Shown piece after piece: positions 55,282-64,000 of a stretch of DNA of 64,000 bases. The translations under genes and the position numbers were made by a program. Position 1 is the stretch's first letter; each line of letters starts with the position of its first letter. The notes beneath the pieces were generated by a model. That model was not told where the DNA came from and ran no database searches. It was given only the letters and a program-made list of their open reading frames with translations. Origin of the DNA: Anisakis pegreffii (Eukaryota; Nematoda; Chromadorea; Rhabditida; Anisakidae); the NCBI GenBank assembly GCA_035041965.1, contig JAPYMA010001168.1, positions 1-64,000 on the forward strand, written 5' to 3'.

Positions 55282-55680
55282 CGAAACAAGAAAACGGAAA
55301 AAAAGAAAGGTGAATTTGATTGTTGAAAATTTTTCGAATTATTTCATTTAATCAACCAACTGGACGGGATCTAACACCTCTTGTCTCATCATCTCATCAA
55401 TTGCTTCGAGATGTTAAATGTCAATCATCCGATCGGAATGTGAATCAAGCGGACAATACATGGTTCTTGGACAATGCTAGCGGGCAAATGCCGTCTCGTC
55501 TACCCAGAACAACTGCTTGCTTACTCGTCTAATTGCTTACACTCGATGATTTCAAAGCGGCAATTCAAAGGTGGCACAGGTGAGTAGTGACTCACTGACT
55601 GACTGGCCGGTAGAGCAAAACCGACAATTGTTTTCCAGGTCGGTCCTCAATAGCCTGAGACCGAAATATTTGAAGATGTA
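55282..55680 (+). other. Candidate spliced plus-strand gene fragment
   Basis: A perfect donor (GGCACAG, then GTGAGTAGTG) at 55581 and a perfect acceptor (TTGTTTTCCAG) ending at 55639 bound a 59-base intron of typical nematode size. Across it one frame reads LTLDDFKAAIQRWH, Arg at the junction, then SVLNSLRPKYLKM and stop. The frame upstream is open from 55320, but a TAA lies just before LTLDDF. An ATG with MRHETRKRKKRK and a GTGAAT donor starts at 55273. It could be a small gene or a decayed one; no family is recognised. Confidence 0.3.
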
Positions 55681-58600
55681 AATGGGTGATATCATCTCAA
55701 AGGAAGTGAGATTGGAGAATACGAAACACAGACTTCAAATGAGTCAAACATTCACCACCCAACACTCGAGCCTAAGCCTCCAACTTCACACTGATTAACA
55801 AACGCACGTAGCAATCGCTGCCATACACACAATATTTCAATGTTAAATTTTTAATATTTGATTTTTTACTGAATTATATCATCCGCCTAACGATTGGTTC
55901 CTCCCTTCCAAATCAATCAATCGATATTATGAGAGTGATTCTGTTTTGTTCCTTCAAAATCAATCAATTCAAATATTTTGTTTAGCCAAAGGCAATAATC
56001 ACTCACTCATACAATAAGACAAAATCATTACAATACACCCTATCCATCCATCCCCTCTCCACAATACTAACCACTAATCAAATCAAACCCAACCAACGAA
56101 CACCTTCTACCAAACAACAATCACAAGCAAAATAATTCAAAAATAATTTTCTTTTCTGTTTCATTTCTTCTTTCAAGCTGTTAAAACACACACAACAATA
56201 GCTGATTCTCATATGCATATAATGTTCATTTTGGCAGCAGAATAACAGCAATCGAGGACATCAATATATTCACATATATACTCAGAATATATTCAGATCA
56301 ATATGTATTCAGAAAATCGTATTAAGAGCAATAATAATAACACTAATAATAATAATAATCTAATTTCAAGCTCATAATGATAACTATATCAATGATAGTT
56401 ATTTAACAATAATGATTAAAACGTTTCAATGACAATAATAATAAATAACGAATAAAAATAATCAAGCTGAATAATATAAATACTAATGAACAATCGATGC
56501 ATACAGCAATCAAATTCAGTGCAATCGATCAGATCGATCTCCTCCTCAACAAACAGAATAGACACCCATCTGTTCCTACTCATCCCATCTCTTACATAAA
56601 TATCACACAATACATCCAATCCAGCTCATTCCTACTCCTATTCAATTCAATGCCCAATATCCATTTTGAAAATATTAAATTATTTCTTCTGCGTGAATAC
56701 ATTTCAGTTATTCTATGCAGTGAATCATTAAACATTCATTATTATACAATTTATTCAATTTGTAATTGTAACGACTAAAATCAGGCTGATTCAAACAGTC
56801 ATTCAAGCAAGCGTCCAGGCAGGCAGCTGCTATACAACTCGCTCGAGAAATCACTAACATCTTTCACAAAATTTCATCTTTCAGTTATAATTCAAGATGG
56901 AAATCGAAATAAAAGTTACGAAATTCATATGTACCTGTATATGCAACGAGAGTTCTATCGAACAGCACCGCGAGAATGCGATCAATAAGCCGCATTATGC
57001 ACAGTTTTCTATTCCGGTTCTGAGGCGATGATAATCTTTGAAACATTTCACGTCACATTCCCAAACCAGTCATGAATTTGATTGATATTATCATTGTTAT
57101 GGGAAACGATCACATCATGCTAGCAGCAACAGCTATCACAATACTATTCAATTTATGAAATATCCACACTGAAGTGCTGCTACAAATAACGAAACGGCCG
57201 TATCTGTATGAGACTTACAAAACTCTCACTTAACTAATATCAAAATGGAAGTTAAAGCCTCCTTACAAGATTGTTAAGTAACTCAAGATTCCTAACGAAG
57301 AATATAAATAATATACCTACCACCACCAGATGATTGCAGATATGAGATAGAGTTACCAGAAAATACCAAAATTCTGTGAGATATTAGCTATGGATGGGAC
57401 GTGAAAGAAATAATAGATATACAGAAATTGTGCTCAGTTATTGTACACAAACAATGTGAATGAAGAATCAATGTAAAGATGGAAAGAATTCAAAAATCGT
57501 CACAGATAGTATTGGGATATTTCGTGGAGACGGCTCGAAATGTCTTGATTGCTAAAGGAATGAATCGAAGGAGAAGAATTTGACGAAAGATTATTTGAAG
57601 AAGACTTTAGAGAGGTTATAATAATACTAAAAATATGAGAGAAATACATACGCACATCCTCTTCGAATTGTATTCACTTACAAATAATCAAAGCACAACA
57701 CTTTCATCGAAAGTACCCAACTAATTAATCAGAAAATCAAATCAAAAACCTGAACGAGACAGAGAAAGTTAGAGGGTGATCGCGTAAGATGGCTGGCAGC
57801 AACAGCTATGTTGACGACGGTTTATAACGTTTTAAACAAATAAATATTCTGTATTCTTCTCCATCTCGAGTACAACCTATATAATTTCTCAAAGAAAATG
57901 TTCAATGATGTTCGGCAAATTCTTGCGATTAAGAATACCACGGTTCATAACGACACTCATCAAAATTTCACAACCACAAGCTAGTACACCAAGCGGATGC
58001 GGTCAAAGTTGCCAGCAGCTACCTATGAGAGGATCATTAATCAATGATTCACTAATTCAAAGGTAATGCTCATATCTAAGAGAAGTGGGCATGGAAACTT
58101 GTCAGCAAATGCGATATTTCAAATTTCAAAAGAATGAAAAACCACTCAAACATGAACAGCAAAAAACCACAGCAAAATGAACAATGGCACGTATATTTCA
58201 AGTTGAATGAATAAAAACCGAACAAGCCAGCAACTGAATCAATCCTATGAAACAGATCAAATAAAAACTCTCAACAATAACAAATAACCTTACTCGCTAT
58301 AAACTTCCTCATCAATAACGATACTCCTTCCCTATCGCATTCATTAATTGTGAAAGTAAATCCTCACAAGTCTGTGTACTTAATCTTCGTTTGTTGTAAC
58401 AACACCACTGTGATATAGCAAATTCTTACAAAACCAACAATACTTTCTTAAAATTTATTCTATTGTTATTCGATTACTTCAATTGTTATTACTTCAATCC
58501 TATTTATTTATTTCATCAGCTTGGAAAATTTCAATTTGTATCTTCTAATACACTCACATGTGCACCACAACATACAATCAAATAATTGAGTTTAGCACTA

Positions 58601-59619
58601 AGAATAATATAATGATAATATTTTTACAATGGATAATTTTAATCTGTCCATTAAAGATGAAATAAGACATCCTTAAAATGAAATTTATGGACCATATGGG
58701 TAGAACGATGGAAATATTTATGCGAATCCTTCACAGCCAACAACAGAAATGTTATCATTAACAGTAACTTAACCAAACAATAAGATTATCACTAAAACAT
58801 TACTATTATCATGCGATCCTTATCAATAACAAAATATTGTCTATTACATCAATACTAATCTAAACGATTAAGTGATAATTTTTGAAAACATTTCAATTTA
58901 TTGTCATCTTTTAATTTTAATAAATCTCTAAACTCAAGCGTGAGATTACTGACGATAAAAGCAAGAGTGCATTTGTCATCTTATACTCACTGAATCCGTA
59001 ATGAAGTCAATCCAATTCACCCAAAATAATACTCTCCAAAGTGTTATGTATATGTAAAGAACCGATGAGACAAAATAAACATAATAATCAGAAGGGAACA
59101 TTCACAAATGTCCACTGCACTCCACAAATCATTCGTAAACGCACGAACGCTACTCGATACTTTCCGCATAAAGCAACAAACCACTAATAATAATAATACT
59201 AAAACAAGATCGTCAGCTTAATGCCACCCACCAACCTTTCTTCATAATTCATAAAACATTCAATTCACATATTCAATACGCATTCACTCATGAATAACAA
59301 ATAAAATGCATGTCAAATTCTCAATGGATCCAAACGCTCATCGCTCATTACTATATCAAATATGTTCATCAAATAGAGCAAAATGACAACTCATTGTCAG
59401 GGTGCAACTATATGTCAAGTAACTCTCATGAGTCCATGAATAAGATTTGAACTTTTTAAAACTCTTTCGCGAACTTATCAAACTTACGATTTACTCATGA
59501 AAATGTTTCGTTTCACTTCAAATTCTCGATAAGACTGCATAAAACTACATAAAATTATCAATTTTTAGCAAGTAGCAAAAGATCAGGCACTCAGTTCATC
59601 ACAAGTGATAATCGCACAA

Positions 59620-60078
59620 TCAGAAATGTATCTTATCGCAAATCAGAACCAATCGCAAATGATAATTTTCATTGATTACATCTACGTATAGGGTAGAATA
59701 GAAGAGTTTAATGCCGAGCAATAAACTCTTAGGTGTTACAAAAGGAAACGAGCATTTGAACAACTTGAAGACATCATCAACTTGAAAATTCAACGTTCCA
59801 CCACAACAAATGCAAAGGATCAATAAGATTATCAAACATTTTTGCAGACTGAGAGGGAGATATGAGCGATTAAGCGATTTGCAGATAAAAGCGATGCGTA
59901 TTGCATCCAGCTCATAGAGGCGTTTAGATAATTCAATATATAAGCGATATATTCGAAGCGAGCAATTTTCCGAAATGGAAATTTTCGATTCAATTCGCTG
60001 ACTGAATTTGAAAAGAATTTCCAAAAGTGGATTCAGTTTTCCAAAAAAAAATTTTACAAAACGTTCAGAGCGATCCAA
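59620..60078 (-). other. 152-codon ORF of unknown status
   Basis: This is the longest anonymous ORF in the right third. It opens at a TTG (no early ATG) and encodes a hydrophobic, Leu/Ile/Cys-rich protein with a possible membrane segment (LIILLILCICCGG). It has no recognised domain and no clear splice sites. One ORF of this length is about what chance might give in 64 kb of AT-rich DNA, so it is listed only as a candidate. Confidence 0.15.
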
Positions 60079-60599
60079 TCTGTTTCATCTTCATGAGAAA
60101 ATGATCCAAAAAATGAGAAAATGTATGTTCAGATTATAGAAGAAATTTTTCACAATCCATTTCCACACACAATGCAAACTGTTTGCAACGGATGATTCAT
60201 TTGAATTGTTAATGAAAAGAACCATTCGAAAATAAATATCGCAATGACGAAATAAATGCGTTACGAAATATGCATTCTGTTGCGTCACAATTCCATTAAA
60301 CTTCAAATTTTCATACGCATTTTTCAAAAAACGCCGAAATCTTCATGTGTGAACGTGTGGAATTTTCAAAAATTACCTCTTTTTTTGCAGTTTTACTAAT
60401 GAATATTGGCAAATTTTTATTTTTACACTGGGAAATTCTGCACATTTATATGGGAAAACACTTTTTTCATTGCTGCTATGTTATCCTGTCACTTATTGCT
60501 GTTTTGCCTTATTTATAGCAACTGCTACGCAGCATTAGATCGATTGCGTATCGTTAATGGATGGATGACTGTTGAGGTAGTTTGAGTAAATCTTTACAC

Positions 60600-61336
60600 C
60601 AGTGGTCCTCACGTTCAGGTGCTCCATTACCATTTCTTATGATCTACCAGGCCACCATCACCCCCACCACCTCCCCGACAACCTTAATTAATTACCCAAA
60701 CGGGTATTTCATTTCCAATGAGAATCACTGTCCTAGACCATTGTGTTGCTCAGTATTGCAATTGATTATGATTGCATGGAAGCTATTGTCTGTGACACGC
60801 TCACTTCATACTGATTCACATGGATTCTCATTCTTTTCAGACGTGTTGTATTCACTCTCATAGCTATTGCATGAGAATACCGTTCTCTTCATGACTTTTT
60901 ATCATTCTCTTCGTCTCATTTCGCTTAACAGTTACAATCAAATTCTTATTCTGTGACATACACTATTTACTTGATACGTTGACGAGTGTTGACAACCGAA
61001 GTCAACAATACAACAATTGAATGATATTGCACAACAATGTTCGAGAGTCAAATGATCAATTATAGAGTGTATTTGATAGAATGAGAATTTGACTTTGATT
61101 GTTGAGTGAAATGAATGAGAAATTAGCAGAAGAGAACACTTTTGGTGATAAAAGTCATGAGAGCGATTACAACAGCAAGAAAAGAATGAGAATCCTGTTA
61201 AAACGAAAGAAAACCCTGTCAGACCCTGATGAAACATAGCAACTGTACGAAATATTAATTTCCCGACCCCTCCATTACCCCTTGATATCTCCAAATTACC
61301 CAAAATCGGTAATTTCACCCCTTATGAGAACCACTG
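60600..61336. mobile_element. hAT-type MITE, copy 4, inverted
   Basis: This 737-bp copy lies in the opposite orientation to copies 1-3, from CAGTGGTCCTCA at 60600 to TGAGAACCACTG at 61336. The flanks CTTTACAC and CTTCAGAC agree at six of eight positions. It sits 269 bases downstream (in the minus direction) of the candidate upstream exon at 61605. Confidence 0.92.
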
Positions 61337-61604
61337 CTTCAGACAGTTAGTGTTATCGAAGACAACGACGAGATTCGAGTTGCAGATGATAGGTTGCGCA
61401 AACAAAATTCAAACGAAGACAATAGCATTGCGTAGCGCGCAGATGAGGCGAATGATATCAAGCGATATCGGCGGATATCACATATGCGAAAATGCAAAAT
61501 ATCAATAAATATAGCGAACGATGAAAACATCCATTACACGAGCGATAACAATAATATTAACAACGAATGAATAATTACCAGCAAATATGAACCGTTTCAC
61601 TGAC

Positions 61605-61744
61605 CTTTGACGATATTGCCGTGGCGATAGACGAGACGTCGGGTATTTTCTTTGCTTCACACTTCACACTTCGCAGTGTGGATCTCGTGCGCCTCAGTTG
61701 CGGTGCCCTTGAAGCGACGTGAACACTGCTCGAACGATACTTCA
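61605..61744 (-). other. wdr62: Candidate upstream alternative exon of the WDR62-like gene
   Basis: The minus strand has TTTTGCAG, then 140 bases open in one frame, then AAAG and a strong GTCAGT donor. It encodes a basic, Ser/Arg-rich segment with APQLRRTRSTLRSVK and ends AISSK. Joined in phase 0 to the exon at 41785, it would read [11 protein letters not shown], close to the SSK-VTLEKVLG seen at the same place in MAPKBP1. It begins in phase 1 and has no ATG, so a further upstream exon would be needed. Base composition is clearly richer in G and C than its surroundings. Confidence 0.5.
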
Positions 61745-64000
61745 CTGCAAAATTAATTCGGTTACGTTCGTTTTCTTACAAAATCAGCTGAATGAACACC
61801 GTCAATATGTTCATTGTTCCCGCTTATGCGCGCAGCAACGTTCGCTCGGTTTCCTTATAATGTGTTCCCGCCTAAACGTCTTCTGCAGTGTTTTGCTCCT
61901 GCTAATATACTTCTGCTATACTGACTACTCAGCTGTACCGTATTGACACGGGCGATAAGATTATATATGCTAATCAAACTGATACTGTAACACATTGTGA
62001 AAAACAGAGCTATACACAGAGCTGCATTAACCAGAACAATCAGATTAATATCTAATGAACACGAAACGAAGATCCTCAATAAATATCGTTCAATAGTTCA
62101 GTAAACCATTGACTTATTATACAAAACCACTCGATATCCTAATAAAAGACTGAAATCTGATCCCTAACTCAAATTTCCAATTAGAAGTTAACTTGTCCAG
62201 CAATGTCATGAATATTTTAAAAAAGATTAGGATGGTGATATGTCCAGAGTTTTTAGTGGATTGGCACTATCACAAAAATGAGCGATCTGAACGGTGTGAT
62301 ATTGAATAAAAAGCGCTCAACACTCGTGAAACACAATCATCGCTAACTCACAATTCGATGACGACATCTAGACTGAGAAACGTTCGATCTGATGTGAAGC
62401 AAGTGAAGAGATTGATGGAGTATGCCTGAAATTCCTTGCACATCAAATAACAATGAAATTTTCCAGTTTCTAACACATTCGACGCAGAGTCTCAGCAATA
62501 GAATTATTTACATCCATTTAAGCAGTTACACAGTGCTTTTGGTTTACAAATATTAAAATTGAAATTTGAAAAAATTGGATACATTTCGAAGAAAATCACA
62601 CATAGGCCATATGTGTGAAAAGTATTGTGAAGAACGTGAGAAACGAAGCGAACGCAAAAAAAGACCTTTCAGTAAATATATAAATCATTTATTTGATGTC
62701 GAATCAAAATATTTCACATCAAAGCTAAACGACAACATTTATAACAGGTGGACATTGCTCGAGAACAAATCAATTTCATCAAGAAATGTGATACTTTCTA
62801 TGGCAAATGCAGTGATTCGCACGCTAAATTCCTTTCAGATAGTTCAGTAATTGCAGCCAGCAATATTGAATACCTCTGTGAATAAAGCCAATTCCTCTAC
62901 TGAATAATGACTTTACTGAATGAGCCCGACACTTTACCAAATAACCGTAAAGGAACAATCACTATATAATGTTTCATTCAGATCCTCACTGACCAACTTA
63001 CTGCATTCTGGTGTTCAACAAACTTAATTCACTCGCTTTTGTTCTGCCTCTGATCAGAATCGGCCACAGAACGGCAAAACGAGGGTTTTTAAAGATTTTA
63101 AGGAGGTCAGGATCGATGGATTCGAATCGCTTAGAATCAGAAAGAGGGATCAGAATCGATCACGAGAGTTTTTAAGGAGATTTGCTCGTGATGTGATGAT
63201 ATAAAGCTAGCAGTATATCTGATAAACTTAGGTGTTAAATCTGATAAAGATACGGGATAAAGTAGAGGAATGGCAAGTGAATACTCTTTACAAGCAATAA
63301 ACAACAAGTAATACTATTACAAAATTGCTGGTGCGCGATTTTGCGGAGCAGACAGACATTAACCTGAGAGCAGTTTAATTAGTATGCGCATTAATGTGTA
63401 CACGAATGAATATGTATTCAGGCCTGGATAAGTAAGATGAACAGCTGATAAGAGATATTTCATCCAAAAATCAAATAAACACAAGAGAGTGTTTATGGGT
63501 GGATACTCACAGATGAAGAGATACGGTTGGAGGGGGAGGGGAGAGTGTTAGAAGGGGATATCAGAGGATCGAAGCATTATTTGCATATCAGACAAATGAA
63601 TGCTGGCGATAGCAATGATTGAGTTGAAATCAATGACATTGGCAGAAAGTGCACTGAAAGCCCACTGCTTATCCATTTGCAGCAACAGTTTATATTAAAA
63701 ATGACCAGTTGCTTAGGCCCTTTTTTTTCGGGTCAACTAAGAACGAATTCCGCAGAAAAGCGAAGAAGAGATTTTTGAGAAGGATTCGACTGGATTCGCT
63801 TATTTAGAGGACTTCTCTAGTACTGATTTCTGATGATCAAGTGAGAATTCTTCCTTGTTCCATTCTTAAAAATCACATAATACCAAGAACCAACGCAAAG
63901 GCAGTCTTGAAAAATCACCTCTGCATAAAAAATTCCTAACATTTCATATGTATAACTAATGCAGTTCGGCTAATTCATTAGTGGGGAGTCGCGATCAAAC
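61745..64000. other. Right-edge region, no confident gene
   Basis: Apart from the candidate promoter island, about 2.1 kb hold a Lys/Arg-rich plus-strand ORF at 62566-62850. It starts at a TTG, and no splice sites or domain support it. Near 63.06-63.18 kb two short related blocks (CAGAATCG...GAG-GTTTTTAA) are repeated. The missing first exon of the longer WDR62 form could be here or beyond the edge. Confidence 0.5.
61812..61875 (-). promoter_or_regulatory. Candidate promoter with two E2F-like sites
   Basis: Two TTCCCGC elements (E2F/DP-type core) lie at 61817-61823 and 61865-61871, in a short GC-rich island with CGCGC between them. On the minus strand a TTATAAGG box (61853-61860) lies between them. 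The island is about 70-130 bases upstream of the candidate exon at 61605-61744. Genes for mitotic proteins are often E2F-controlled, but this link is inference. Confidence 0.35.

Larger units (their letters stand above)
48118..61604. other. Upstream region, or 5' intron if the 61.7-kb exon is used
   Basis: About 13.5 kb hold MITE copies 3 and 4, an ATT microsatellite (52.04 kb), a triple splice-donor-like repeat (49.25 kb), and candidate ORFs at 48.6, 55.3 and 59.6-60.1 kb. Most of the rest is AT-rich, with ORFs no longer than chance would give. Confidence 0.6.

Noticed and set aside
61740..61815. ATG at 61812-61814 with a nearby GTAAGA donor as first exon for the 61.6-kb exon
   Set aside because: The intron would be only about 35 bases and the phase is wrong, giving a stop in the next exon.
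63115..63135. GGATTCGAATCG, resembling a tRNA B box
   Set aside because: No A box or acceptor stem at the right distance, and it lies within a locally repeated stretch.

Overview
The window is AT-rich animal DNA, most likely from a nematode. Nearly every intron ends in a TTTCAG-type acceptor, exons are small, and the retrotransposon at the left edge has the layout of a BEL/Pao element. Introns are long, up to about 20 kb, so this is not a compact Caenorhabditis-like genome. The species cannot be named from the sequence. No CRISPR array, rRNA or convincing tRNA was seen.

Layout. 1-2715: the 5' part (LTR, primer-binding site, gag, protease start) of a frameshifted BEL/Pao retrotransposon on the minus strand; its pol lies off the left edge. 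3110-6195: a satellite array with a ~583-bp higher-order unit made of three related sub-monomers. 6196-7063 (+): the last three exons of an AGPAT/LCLAT1-like acyltransferase, starting exactly where the satellite stops. 7249-7262: a palindromic poly(A) signal between that gene and the convergent KRR1. 7518-9846 (-): a complete seven-exon KRR1 gene (362 aa), a small-subunit processome factor. 9847-12163: intergenic DNA with a degenerate repeat.

12164 to 48117, and possibly to beyond 61.7 kb, holds one very large minus-strand gene for a WDR62/MAPKBP1-family WD40 scaffold. I traced 35 exons in unbroken phase (6522 nt) from a conserved N-terminal WD segment at 41.8 kb to the stop codon at 12.16 kb. 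A first exon with an ATG lies at 48.0-48.1 kb, and a second exon that also fits the phase lies at 61.6-61.7 kb. The predicted protein is about 2208 aa. It has two WD40 propellers followed by a long Ser/Asn/Gln-rich tail ending in a short helical segment.

The introns and upstream DNA of this gene hold four copies of one non-autonomous hAT-type MITE (27.4, 45.9, 53.3 and 60.6 kb, the last inverted), microsatellites, and a few weak candidate nested ORFs. KRR1 (ribosome biogenesis) and WDR62 (centrosome/spindle and JNK scaffold in other animals) are neighbours on the same strand, 2.3 kb apart, with no sign of a shared operon. Most novelty is in the non-coding structure: the MITE family and its inverted pair inside one pre-mRNA, the satellite that carries a splice acceptor, the hairpin/TATA repeats in the LTR, and the alternative 5' exons of the scaffold gene. 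Exon boundaries were read by eye and may be off by a base or two.
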